Assembly: GCF_002754475.1 (NCBI RefSeq)
Contig: NZ_PEFL01000001.1
Span: forward strand, 2,728,001-2,792,000
Direction: 5' to 3'
DNA: 64,000 nucleotides
DNA from: Comamonas sp. 26
Lineage (GTDB): Bacteria > Pseudomonadota > Gammaproteobacteria > Burkholderiales > Burkholderiaceae_C
Part shown: positions 17,734 through 26,026 of the stretch, one piece after another
Numbering within the stretch: the stretch's first letter is position 1
Layout of the letters: each line of letters starts with the position of its first letter
Position numbers and translations under genes: made by a program
Notes under the pieces: model-generated
What the model saw: only the letters and a program-made list of their open reading frames with translations
What the model was told of the DNA's origin: nothing
Databases searched by the model: none

Positions 17734-18495
17734 CTAAAACCAGCCTCGCAGTGATGCAAAGCGCACGGCCTGCGCACGCGATCGCACTTGCAGCTTGCGA
17801 TAAATATTCTTGATATGCGTGTTGACCGTCATGGTGCTGATTTGCAGCTGCACACCAATTTCGACACTGGTATGGCCGGCTGCCACCATGCGCAGGACTT
17901 CACTCTCACGGCTGGAAAGCCGGTCTGTCGTGCCGGTGTTCACCTGCGGGTCTGAAGCTGGCTTTTTGTCGTAACGCTGCAGCAGTCTCCTGGCAAGACT
18001 AGGCGTAATGGAAGCCCCGCCATTGGCCACCTGCAGCACGGCCTGAGGGTAGTTGCCAAACCATGAATTTTTGACCAGATAGCCGGTTGCGCCCAGTTCA
18101 AAGGCCCGCAGCACCTGCTCTTCGGTTTCCATCACCGACACCACGATGGCTTCTGCATGCGGGTGCTGGCTTTTCATCACGTCAATCAACTCAAGTCCAT
18201 CGCCGTCGCCCAGATTCAGGTCGAGCAGCATGACATCGAAGTCATTTTGGCGAATGGCTTTTCTCGCATCCTTGAGATTACCGGCCTGTCCCACCACCAT
18301 GGTGCGGCGATCATTCATGATTTCCTGCGCAATCACCATACGCAAATGAACATCATCATCAATCAGCAGCACCCGAACCGGCTTGTCAGGCTGGCCCACC
18401 ATGTGATCAGGCCACATGGAAGGACTCCCAAGCTCCACCGACGGAGAGCGAGCAATCAGCGTGTCGCTAGTAAAGATTGCATCTTTCGAGTCCAT
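17734..18495 (-). CDS. NarL/LuxR-family response regulator
   Basis: The 253-residue protein has a non-conserved N-terminal extension of about 38 residues, a receiver domain (IDDD at 45-48, phospho-acceptor Asp92 in MLLDLNLGDGDG) and a LuxR-type helix-turn-helix at the C-terminus (LSSRESEVLRMVAAGHTSVE, then TVNTHIKNIYRKL). A very good Shine-Dalgarno sequence, AGGAGG, precedes the ATG. It is most likely phosphorylated by the kinase encoded next to it. The 175 bases upstream are AT-rich and probably carry the promoter of the pair. Confidence 0.94.
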   Translation of the reverse strand: MDSKDAIFTSDTLIARSPSVELGSPSMWPDHMVGQPDKPVRVLLIDDDVHLRMVIAQEIMNDRRTMVVGQAGNLKDARKAIRQNDFDVMLLDLNLGDGDGLELIDVMKSQHPHAEAIVVSVMETEEQVLRAFELGATGYLVKNSWFGNYPQAVLQVANGGASITPSLARRLLQRYDKKPASDPQVNTGTTDRLSSRESEVLRMVAAGHTSVEIGVQLQISTMTVNTHIKNIYRKLQVRSRAQAVRFASLRGWF

Positions 18496-18670
18496 CTTTC
18501 CCTCCTGACTGGCTTGGTTTGATGTTGCACTGAATTGAGGCGCCTAGCACCGCCTAAACTGAAGCTCGACAATGCATCATTGAATAATTTTTGACAATAA
18601 ATCCGCAATTCCAGCGCAAGAAGAAATGCAATTTATGTAACAAAATTACCTTACGCAATCGAATAAAAAG

Positions 18671-19591
18671 CTAAAACTGCAAATCCAGAGAACCAGCGGC
18701 ATACCAGTTGATAGAGGCTTGGCGCAGCACCATGTCGATATCCATGCCCAGCGCAAGCCCCGCTTCCGCAGGAAAAGACACGGCCAGCTGACGCTCGCTC
18801 CAGTTCAAGGCACGGGTTGATGCACGCCAGATGGCCAGATGCAGCACGCCGGTCAAGGGCTCAAAGGTCGGCTGCTCCAGCGGAGTGTTCATATACTGAA
18901 AAGCATCGCTCATGAGCGGTGGAAAGTTCCACTGCTGGGCCAGATGGGCCGTAATCTGCCCTGTGCAATAGCCCATCAGCTGTGTTTCCACCTCCGGGCG
19001 CTTGGGGTGTATGGGCTCCAGCAGCTCCGCCAGCCGCACAAAGGTCTCTGGATCAGCCGTTCGCAAAAGCAGCTGCCCCAAACCATGCAGCAAACCCAGC
19101 GTATAGGCCGCCGAGGCATTGGCCTGCACCGACATGGCCAGCGCACGCGCAATGCGCGCGGTATCAAGGCTGTAGCGCCAGAAGCCCGCTAGGCTCCAGC
19201 CCCCCTGCGCATGAGTTGCCCCTGTGGGGGCGGATTTTTGCACCAACTGCCGCAGTTGGACTGGGGCCAGCACCACCAAGGCCTCAGGAATGCTATGCAC
19301 GCGCTGGCCTAGCTGGTGCGCGGGTCCATTGGCTACAGCCAGCATGCGTGCCGTCAATACCGGGTCTGTTGAAAACAGTTGCACCAGGCTGCGCATGCCC
19401 GGCTCTAGCTGGCGCAGCTCACTCGACAGCAGCGCCACCGCACGTGGCTGACTGGGCAGCAGCGCATGCTGCTCCAGCAGCGTTGACAGGTTCAGTGGTT
19501 TGGCGCGGATCATGGCGTGGGTCATCTGCAGTGGGGCTACAACGCCTGTCGGACTGGATACAGACAGGCTTTTACAGTCACAGCTTTTCAT
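18671..19591 (-). CDS. HDOD-domain protein
   Basis: The 306-residue protein has an HDOD domain over most of its length (EPGMRSLVQLFSTDPVLTARMLAVAN, then YTLGLLHGLGQLLL). HDOD proteins are HD-like domains that have often lost catalytic metal ligands and act in signalling or stress regulation. The ATG at 19591 lies within the last codons of the upstream hydrolase gene (14-base overlap), so translation is probably coupled; a later ATG at 19525 would remove the overlap. No partner domain is attached. Function is not predictable beyond signalling. Confidence 0.8.
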   Translation of the reverse strand: MKSCDCKSLSVSSPTGVVAPLQMTHAMIRAKPLNLSTLLEQHALLPSQPRAVALLSSELRQLEPGMRSLVQLFSTDPVLTARMLAVANGPAHQLGQRVHSIPEALVVLAPVQLRQLVQKSAPTGATHAQGGWSLAGFWRYSLDTARIARALAMSVQANASAAYTLGLLHGLGQLLLRTADPETFVRLAELLEPIHPKRPEVETQLMGYCTGQITAHLAQQWNFPPLMSDAFQYMNTPLEQPTFEPLTGVLHLAIWRASTRALNWSERQLAVSFPAEAGLALGMDIDMVLRQASINWYAAGSLDLQF

Positions 19592-20822
19592 CTCTTTGCA
19601 GTTGCACTGGCTGACCCATTACCAGCTGGCTTGCAATCTTGCGTGTGATGGGTTGTAACACGGAAAAGTGATCCGCACCCTGAACCGAAACGCAATGCAC
19701 CTGCTCCGACTTTCGAGCCGCGCACAAATTATCCAGACTGTTGATATTGCTTGGCCGCTTGCTGCCTTCAATGATCCAGGTCGGGCTCTTTATGGCATGC
19801 ATCCAGTACATAGGGGAGCGCATTCTCTTTTCATCGGCAGAGACCAGCGACCACTTCACAGGCCAGTCATAACCACTGATCTCATCCACCGGGCCAAATG
19901 CAAACACACCCTGCACCGGCAAGCCCGCCGTGGCCGTCAGCAGCGCCAGCGTCGCCCCGGTGCTGTGCCCGCCCAGATAGATACGCGTGGGGTCCACATA
20001 AGGCAGTTGCGCTGCCTCCAGAATGGCGGCGGCTACATCCTGCACCTCGCCCCAGAAATATTCACGCTGACCTGGGTTGTCATTGCCACCGCGCAGCGTG
20101 GGAAACAGCATGGCCATGCCCGCCTTGCGAAAAGCGCTGGCACTTTGATCGTTGGTTGCGGCACCCTCCGTCCAGAAATCATCCAGGCTATTGCTATCGC
20201 CGCCCGTCAGCCACACCATCAGCGGCAACTTTTTTCCATCGCCCGGATTAGGGGTCACAAACGCCTTAAGGGTGAGATTGCCACTCTGATAGTTCATGGG
20301 CACAAACATCTGTGCCGGTGGCTTAGGCATGGCCTTGATGGGCATGTGCGCAGCGGGCAGCAAGGCGGTAGAGATCATCGAGGTCTTGTCAGCGCGCGCC
20401 TGCATCAAATTCTGCAAAGTGATGGAGCCTGTTGAAATCTGCTGCTCAAGCGTTTTTTCAATCTGCGCTTGCTCTGCATCGTGCGCAGCACGCAGCGTTT
20501 TTTGCGCTGCATGGCGCACTTTTGCCGTTTCATACTCATCCATGGCGGTGCGGGAGATGCAGCGCCGCTGCTGGTCAATCGGAATGCCCTCTTCCATTGC
20601 CTTGTCGACCTGAGCAAGGTTGAGCTTGATGGTGTGGCAAAAACCATCACTTTGCAAAGCCAGTGCGGGCGGCCAGACCAAGGGAGCAGGCTGGCTGGCC
20701 TGAGCCTTTTGCTTGGCTTTGTCCAGCGACACCCAGCCCCTTGATGTCATCTTGACGCCGATAAAGACGACCAGCAGAACCACACCAATGACGGGCAAGA
20801 TTCTGCCCCTGACTTTTCCCAT
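19578..20822 (-). CDS. Membrane-anchored alpha/beta hydrolase
   Basis: From the ATG at 20822 the protein has 414 residues: an N-terminal membrane helix (GRILPVIGVVLLVVFIGV), a polar and partly helical region of about 130 residues, and a prolyl-oligopeptidase/esterase-like hydrolase domain with the nucleophile motif GGHSTG, a possible acid around FGPVDEISG and the catalytic His in GADHFSVL. The domain therefore probably faces the periplasm. The Shine-Dalgarno GGGAG before this ATG falls in the arm of the hairpin at 20828-20881. An ATG five codons earlier (20837) is less likely. Substrate unknown. Confidence 0.78.
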   Translation of the reverse strand: MGKVRGRILPVIGVVLLVVFIGVKMTSRGWVSLDKAKQKAQASQPAPLVWPPALALQSDGFCHTIKLNLAQVDKAMEEGIPIDQQRRCISRTAMDEYETAKVRHAAQKTLRAAHDAEQAQIEKTLEQQISTGSITLQNLMQARADKTSMISTALLPAAHMPIKAMPKPPAQMFVPMNYQSGNLTLKAFVTPNPGDGKKLPLMVWLTGGDSNSLDDFWTEGAATNDQSASAFRKAGMAMLFPTLRGGNDNPGQREYFWGEVQDVAAAILEAAQLPYVDPTRIYLGGHSTGATLALLTATAGLPVQGVFAFGPVDEISGYDWPVKWSLVSADEKRMRSPMYWMHAIKSPTWIIEGSKRPSNINSLDNLCAARKSEQVHCVSVQGADHFSVLQPITRKIASQLVMGQPVQLQRDEKL

Positions 20823-20827
20823 CCCTA

Positions 20828-20881
20828 TCTCCCACAAAAAGGCCGCCTGTCATTTCTATGAATTGGCGGCCCGGTGGGAGA
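20828..20881 (-). terminator. Terminator after tex that also contains the next gene's ribosome-binding site
   Basis: On the minus strand an inner stem GGCCGCC/GGCGGCC is followed by five T residues, a standard intrinsic terminator for tex. An outer pairing of ATCTCCCAC with GTGGGAGAT encloses it, and the second outer arm holds the GGGAG ribosome-binding sequence of the downstream hydrolase. The structure could therefore mask that site in read-through transcripts. Confidence 0.75.
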
Positions 20882-23278
20882 TTATTTCTTCAGCCCCTGC
20901 AACTTGGCAAAGGCTGAAGCCATGGCGTTTTGCTGTGTTGGCTGATTACCACGCTGCGGCTGGGTATAAGCATCACGACCGCCCCGATTGCCGCCACTTC
21001 CGCCATAGCTATTGCCACGGCCAGCACCCTCAAAACGATTGTCGCGCGGGCCATCGCGACGGGCAGGCGCTGCGTCCAGCTTCATGGTCAGGCTGATGCG
21101 CTTGCGCTCTACATCCACTTCCAGCACCTTCACCTTGACGATCTGACCGGTTTTGACGACCTCGCGAGCATCTTCGATGAACTTGTGGCTCATCTGGCTC
21201 ACATGCACCAGACCATCCTGGTGCACGCCCAGGTCCACAAAGGCGCCAAACTGGGCCACGTTGCTCACCGTGCCCTCCAGCGTCATGCCTTCCTTCAGGT
21301 CCTTGATGTCTTCCACACCCTCGTTAAAGCGAGCAACGACAAAATCAGGGCGCGGGTCACGGCCAGGCTTTTCCAGCTCGCCCAGGATGTCCTTGATGGT
21401 GATGGAGCCGAACCTCTCGCTGGCGAACTGCTCAGGCTTCAGGCTTTTCAGCACTTCGGCCCGGCCCATGATCTGGTCCACGGGTTTGCCGGTCGAGACA
21501 ATGATCTGCTCTACCACCGGGTAGGTTTCGGGGTGAACGCCGGTCATATCCAGCGGATTCTCGCCCCCGCGAATACGCAAAAAGCCTGCCGCCTGCTCGA
21601 AGGTCTTGGCACCCAGGCCCGAGACTTCCATCAACTGCTTGCGGCTTTTGAACGAGCCATTGGCATCGCGCCAGCGCACCACCGACTTGGCGACCGAACC
21701 AGAGAGGCCCGACACGCGGGAGAGCAACGGAGCCGATGCGGTGTTCAGGTCCACGCCCACCGAGTTCACGCAGTCTTCCACCACGGCGTCCAGCTGGCGG
21801 GCCAGCTCGCTTTGGTTCACATCGTGCTGATACTGGCCCACGCCAATGCTCTTGGGATCAATCTTGACCAGCTCGGCCAGCGGGTCCTGCAGGCGGCGGG
21901 CAATCGATGCCGCGCCGCGCAGGCTCACATCCACATCAGGCATCTCCAGCGAAGCAAATTCACTGGCGGAATAGACCGAGGCACCGGCCTCGCTCACCAC
22001 CACTTTTTCGATCTTTTTATCGGCCTTCTCGGCAATCTTGATCAGATCGGCGGCCAGCTTGTCGGTTTCGCGGCTGGCAGTACCGTTGCCAATGGCGATC
22101 AGGTTCACGCCATGCTTTTCCACCAGCTTGGCCAGTGTGGCCAGCGATCCGTCCCAGTCGCGGCGTGGCTCGTGCGGGTAAATGGTCGATGTTTCCAGCA
22201 GCTTGCCGGTATGGTCTACCACCGCCACCTTCACGCCGGTGCGGATGCCGGGGTCCAGACCAATCACGGTGCGCGGGCCCGCAGGGGCGGCCAGCAGCAA
22301 ATCGCGCAGATTGTCGCCAAACACCTTGATGGCCACCTTCTCGGCATCTTCACGCAGGCGGCTGAACAGGTCACGTTCGGTCGAGAGGCTCAGCTTCACG
22401 CGCCAGGTCCAGGCCACGCATTTGCGTAACAAGTCATCAGACGCACGCTTGGCGTGGCTCCAGCCCAGGTGCAGGGCAATCTTGCCTTCGGCCAAGCTAG
22501 GCTGACCCGGCTCAGGCTCGACAGGCTGAATCAGCTTGGCCTCGAGGATTTCCAGAGCGCGACCACGGAACACGGCCAGTGCGCGGTGCGATGGCACGCG
22601 GCCAATCGGCTCGTCATATTCAAAATAATCGCGGAACTTGGCGACTTCCGGGTCGTTCTCGTTCTTGGATTCCACCTTTTTCGACTTCAGCAGCCCTTCT
22701 TCCCAAAGCCATTCACGCAGTTTTTGCACCAGGGCCGGGTCTTCTGCCCAGCGCTCGGACAAGATATCGCGCACGCCATCCAGCACGGCAAAGGTGTTGG
22801 AGAAATCCGGGCCGGGTTTGCCATCGTCGAGCACCGTGGCGGGCTTGCAGAAAGCCTCCGCTTCTTTGTGCGGATCGAGCGTGGGGTCGGCAAACAGCAG
22901 ATCGGCCAGCGGCTCAATGCCAAACTCTTTGGCAATCTGGCCCTTGGTGCGACGCTTTTGCTTGAAAGGCAGGTAAATGTCTTCCAGCTCCTGCTTGGTG
23001 GGTGCGGTGGCAATGGCCAGACGCAGCGCATCGGTCAGCTTGCCCTGCTCATCAATCGCCTTGAGCACCGTTTCGCGGCGGTCATCGAGCTCGCGCAGAT
23101 AGCTCAGGCGCTCATCCAGCGTACGCAGCTGCGTATCGTCCAGGCCACCTGTCGCTTCCTTGCGGTAACGGGCAACAAACGGCACCGTGGCACCACCATC
23201 GAGCAACTCCACCGCTGCGCTCACCTGCTGCGGCTTGACGTTCAGTTCTTGAGCAATCTGACCAATGATTTTTTGCAT
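20882..23278 (-). CDS. tex: Tex, S1-domain RNA-binding transcription accessory protein
   Basis: The 798-residue protein matches the Tex family in length and domain order: an N-terminal helical/HTH-like region (from MQKIIGQIAQELNVKPQQV), a YqgF/RNase-H-like domain (VIGLDPGIRTGVKVAVVD), helix-hairpin-helix segments (LNTASAPLLSRVSGLSGSVA, LMEVSGLGAKTFEQAAGFLR) and an S1 RNA-binding domain (GTVSNVAQFGAFVDLGVHQDG). A Gly/Arg-rich tail follows. Tex binds nucleic acid and influences transcription of some loci. I place the start at the ATG at 23278; an open frame extends 40 codons further upstream but has no homology-like content. It is divergent from the DUF72 gene. Confidence 0.96.
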   Translation of the reverse strand: MQKIIGQIAQELNVKPQQVSAAVELLDGGATVPFVARYRKEATGGLDDTQLRTLDERLSYLRELDDRRETVLKAIDEQGKLTDALRLAIATAPTKQELEDIYLPFKQKRRTKGQIAKEFGIEPLADLLFADPTLDPHKEAEAFCKPATVLDDGKPGPDFSNTFAVLDGVRDILSERWAEDPALVQKLREWLWEEGLLKSKKVESKNENDPEVAKFRDYFEYDEPIGRVPSHRALAVFRGRALEILEAKLIQPVEPEPGQPSLAEGKIALHLGWSHAKRASDDLLRKCVAWTWRVKLSLSTERDLFSRLREDAEKVAIKVFGDNLRDLLLAAPAGPRTVIGLDPGIRTGVKVAVVDHTGKLLETSTIYPHEPRRDWDGSLATLAKLVEKHGVNLIAIGNGTASRETDKLAADLIKIAEKADKKIEKVVVSEAGASVYSASEFASLEMPDVDVSLRGAASIARRLQDPLAELVKIDPKSIGVGQYQHDVNQSELARQLDAVVEDCVNSVGVDLNTASAPLLSRVSGLSGSVAKSVVRWRDANGSFKSRKQLMEVSGLGAKTFEQAAGFLRIRGGENPLDMTGVHPETYPVVEQIIVSTGKPVDQIMGRAEVLKSLKPEQFASERFGSITIKDILGELEKPGRDPRPDFVVARFNEGVEDIKDLKEGMTLEGTVSNVAQFGAFVDLGVHQDGLVHVSQMSHKFIEDAREVVKTGQIVKVKVLEVDVERKRISLTMKLDAAPARRDGPRDNRFEGAGRGNSYGGSGGNRGGRDAYTQPQRGNQPTQQNAMASAFAKLQGLKK

Positions 23279-23396
23279 TCGATACTCGCCCCACGGCGTC
23301 TGACAGAGGAAACGAAATAGTTTGCCATAGGCAAAACGGCTCGCCAGACTCAAAGCCCGAGGCAATTGCAAGCAAAGCGTAAAAACTATGCTTTTC

Positions 23397-23433
23397 ATAG
23401 CTGCTAGCGCTTTAGGGATAAGCGCTAAGCGCC
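23397..23433. repeat. Short AGCGCTT-type intergenic palindromic repeat, copy 1
   Basis: The segment reads ATAGCTGCTAGCGCTTTAGGG followed by an AAGCGCT arm, so AGCGCTT pairs with AAGCGCT around a short spacer. It lies in the divergent 5' region between tex and the DUF72 gene. A reverse-oriented relative occurs at 24635-24676, and partial copies of the GATAGCTGC half occur near 32164 and 33463. Confidence 0.6.
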
Positions 23434-23457
23434 AATTTCATTAAAATTACGTCTGCC

Positions 23458-24591
23458 ATGCCAGATACGTTTCAGAATGACTTTTTTGCAGACGACTTAC
23501 CGCCGCCCAGCGCAGGCGCAGGTCAATCGCGGGCCAAAACGGCAAAGTCATCCACTGAACCAGCCGACGAAACGGCAACCACCCAGCGCCAGGCCAAGCG
23601 CAGCGATGTGGCGCTGGCAGCCAATGCCGCCCTGCACGCACCACTGGCCGCGCAGCTACCGCCCCAGTTGCGCATGGGCGTCTCCACCTGGTCGTATCCG
23701 GGCTGGGAGGGGCTGGTCTGGGACGGAGCCTATGACAGCAGCGTGCTGGCCAAAAAAGGGCTCATCGCCTATCACCAGCACCCGCTGCTACGCACCGTCT
23801 GCGTGGATCGCACCTTCTGGCGACCACTGACCGCCAGTCAATACGCCGCCTTTGCGGCGCAGGTCGATGCCGACTTTCGCTTTGTCGTCAAATGTCCGGC
23901 AAGCATTACCGATGCCCAGGTGCGTACCGAAGAAGGCAAGCCACGCGAGCCGAATCCTGCCTTTCTGGACCCGCGCCTGGCCGTCGAACATTTTGTGGAG
24001 CCCACCCTCGAAGGTCTGGGCGACAAACTGGGCGTGCTGGTTTTTCAGCTCAGCCCCCTGCCCTGGGGCTTGCTCAGCCAGCCCAGCCGGGTACTGGACA
24101 AGCTGGGACGGCTACTGGCTGAGGTGCGCCAAGCGCTGGTAAAGCATCCGCAAGTGATAGTGGCCGTGGAGGTGCGCGACCCTGAACTGCTCAGCCCATC
24201 TCTCGCCCAGACACTCAAAGCGCATGGCGCCACCTATTGTCTGGGCTTGCACGGCAAAATGCCGCCTATTGAAGCGCAGCTCCCCATACTGCGCGCCCTG
24301 TGGCCCGGCCCTCTCGTCTGCCGCTGGAACCTGAACCGCATCTTTGGTGCCTATGGCTATGCCGATGCGCAGAAAAAGCACGAGCCGTTCAGCGAAATTC
24401 GCAGCGAAGACCTGCACACGCGCGAGCTGCTGGCACGCACGATTGCCGGCATCACCGGCGCAGGCCAGCCAGCGTTTGTGACCATCAGCAACGATGCTGA
24501 AGGTTGCGCTCCCCTGTCTATTGCGCTGCTGGCGCAGGCCGTGACCCATCTCACACAAGAATCTCACGCTCAAAAACTGAACAAGAGCTGA
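23458..24591 (+). CDS. DUF72 (YecE-family) protein
   Basis: The 377-residue protein carries the DUF72 TIM-barrel domain after an N-terminal low-complexity extension of about 75 residues rich in Ala, Gln and Thr. Diagnostic segments are RMGVSTWSYPGWEGLVW, TVCVDRTFWRPLT, FRFVVKCPASIT and FVTISNDAEG. The biochemical role of the family is unsettled. It is a monocistronic gene convergent with the 3-hydroxyisobutyryl-CoA hydrolase gene. The ATG at 23458 is the first in frame. Confidence 0.9.
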   Translation: MPDTFQNDFFADDLPPPSAGAGQSRAKTAKSSTEPADETATTQRQAKRSDVALAANAALHAPLAAQLPPQLRMGVSTWSYPGWEGLVWDGAYDSSVLAKKGLIAYHQHPLLRTVCVDRTFWRPLTASQYAAFAAQVDADFRFVVKCPASITDAQVRTEEGKPREPNPAFLDPRLAVEHFVEPTLEGLGDKLGVLVFQLSPLPWGLLSQPSRVLDKLGRLLAEVRQALVKHPQVIVAVEVRDPELLSPSLAQTLKAHGATYCLGLHGKMPPIEAQLPILRALWPGPLVCRWNLNRIFGAYGYADAQKKHEPFSEIRSEDLHTRELLARTIAGITGAGQPAFVTISNDAEGCAPLSIALLAQAVTHLTQESHAQKLNKS

Positions 24592-24634
24592 TCAACGGCA
24601 ACAAGCCAAACGCCTAAGAATCATCATCAAAACA

Positions 24635-24676
24635 GGCTTTAGCGCTTATCCATCAAGCGCTTTCAGCTATCAAAAA
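24635..24676. repeat. Short AGCGCTT-type intergenic palindromic repeat, copy 2
   Basis: The segment GGCTTTAGCGCTTATCC is followed by AAGCGCTTTCAGCTATCAAAA. The arms AGCGCTT and AAGCGCT pair around ATCCATC, and the right end CAGCTATCAAAA is the reverse of the TTTGATAGCTG halves seen at 32164 and 33463. It lies between two convergent genes next to their terminator. Confidence 0.65.
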
Positions 24677-24711
24677 CAAAGCCCGCCAAGTTCTACACTT
24701 GCCGGGCTTTG
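24677..24711. terminator. Bidirectional terminator between convergent genes
   Basis: CAAAGCCCG...CAAG pairs with CTTG...CGGGCTTTG around a seven-base loop, with one C-C mismatch. It separates the DUF72 gene (plus) from the 3-hydroxyisobutyryl-CoA hydrolase gene (minus). Confidence 0.8.
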
Positions 24712-24728
24712 TGCTCCCAAAGGCTCAA

Positions 24729-25832
24729 TCAATCTTGCAGCATGACCAGTGGGTGTGAATGCGCGGGCCACGGGCTGACAAAAAAAGCCTGCCACTGTGC
24801 ATCGGTCACATCCTCAATACGGGCGGGGTTCCAGCGCGGATTGTGATCCTTGTCCACAGCCAAGGCGCGAATGCCTTCCAGTGTTTCGCTCTGGCCGGGG
24901 CGCAGATAAAAACAGTGGCGCACCATGTCGCGCTCCATGCGCAGGTCTTCGGCCAGTGTCATCTTGCGGGCGCGGCGAATTTGTTCCAGCACTACATGCA
25001 TCATCAGCGGAGAGCGCTTGCGCAAGGTCTGGGCCACGGCCTTGGCCCAGTCGCTACTGGCCAGCAAGGCTTGTTCAATCGCTGCAACGGTGGGCAGGCC
25101 AAAACAGGCATCAATCTCGGTGCGATGCGCTGCAAGACTGGGCTCAGCGCTCACAAAGCGGGCGCGCACCACGGCATTCAGGGCCTCGACATTGGCAAAC
25201 GGCGTCGTCGCCAGCGTCTCCCACAAATCCGCCTGTTGATCGGCGGGAATGCAGCCATCGGCCAGACCAAAGGCCACGGCATCGCCCGCGCCGATGGTGT
25301 CGCCGGTCAAGCCCAGCCATTCACCCACCGCACCGGGGCAGCGCGAGAGAAAGTAGCCGCCACCCACATCGGGGAACAGGCCAATCGCGGTTTCGGGCAT
25401 GGCCATCTTGGTGCGCTCAGTCACGATGCGCAGCGAACCGCCCTGGCTGATGCCCATACCGCCGCCCATGACGATGCCATCCATAAAGGCGATGTAAGGC
25501 TTGCCCAAGCTGTGAATCAGGTGGTTGAGCGCATATTCCTCAGTGAAAAAGTCTTCCAGCTGAGGATTGCCGCTGCTGCCTGCGGCATGCAGAAAACGGA
25601 TATCGCCACCAGCACAGAAGGAGCCAAACACGCCTTCCTTGTTGCTTCCGCGAATGGCCACGCCCAGAATGGATTCATCCTTTTGCCAGGCCAGCAGCGT
25701 GGCCAGCAAGTCACGAACCATGCCCAGAGACAGCGCATTGAGGGCCTTGGGGCGGTTGAGCGTAATCATGCCCAGCTTGCCCCGAACTTCGGCAATCACT
25801 TCGGGGGCTTGGGCGGTCTGGGGGCTGTTCAT
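24729..25832 (-). CDS. 3-hydroxyisobutyryl-CoA hydrolase (crotonase superfamily)
   Basis: The 367-residue protein has a crotonase fold with the HIBCH-type signature GSFCAGGDIRFLH in the oxyanion region, GIVMGGGMGIS, and MPETAIGLFPDVGGGYFLSR with the Glu and Asp typical of 3-hydroxyisobutyryl-CoA hydrolase in place of plain hydratases. The C-terminal extension (about residues 270-367, including SPLMMHVVLEQIRRA and DKDHNPRWNP) is also typical. It hydrolyses 3-hydroxyisobutyryl-CoA in valine breakdown. The length fits and the ATG is preceded by AGGAGCCACTGACA. It stands alone and not in a valine-degradation operon. Confidence 0.92.
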   Translation of the reverse strand: MNSPQTAQAPEVIAEVRGKLGMITLNRPKALNALSLGMVRDLLATLLAWQKDESILGVAIRGSNKEGVFGSFCAGGDIRFLHAAGSSGNPQLEDFFTEEYALNHLIHSLGKPYIAFMDGIVMGGGMGISQGGSLRIVTERTKMAMPETAIGLFPDVGGGYFLSRCPGAVGEWLGLTGDTIGAGDAVAFGLADGCIPADQQADLWETLATTPFANVEALNAVVRARFVSAEPSLAAHRTEIDACFGLPTVAAIEQALLASSDWAKAVAQTLRKRSPLMMHVVLEQIRRARKMTLAEDLRMERDMVRHCFYLRPGQSETLEGIRALAVDKDHNPRWNPARIEDVTDAQWQAFFVSPWPAHSHPLVMLQD

Positions 25833-25995
25833 TGTCAGTGGCTCCTTGAATCATGGCTTGCTTGGCTGATTCAATTATGCGTGGTCAGCTTGAAGGCAGT
25901 CGGTCAAACATGTGACAAAAACTGCCAGAACCCATACCTATTGCGCGCTATGCGCTGCACGTTTCATAGCAAAAGAGTGCTTGTATGCACCCATC

Positions 25996-26026
25996 GAGCC
26001 CGGCCTCACACGGCAGTGAGGCGCTC
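25996..26026 (-). terminator. Hairpin at the end of the MesD-like gene
   Basis: GCCTCAC pairs with GTGAGGC around six bases, with GAGC/GCTC extending the stem. It overlaps the last codons of the minus-strand methionine synthase gene and has no T tract, so it is only a probable terminator. Confidence 0.5.

Noticed and set aside
20930..22429. A 499-codon open frame on the plus strand opposite tex
   Set aside because: It is antisense to a well-supported Tex protein, reads as low-complexity His/Gln/Ala-rich sequence without family features and has no ribosome-binding site. It is a by-product of GC-rich codon use.
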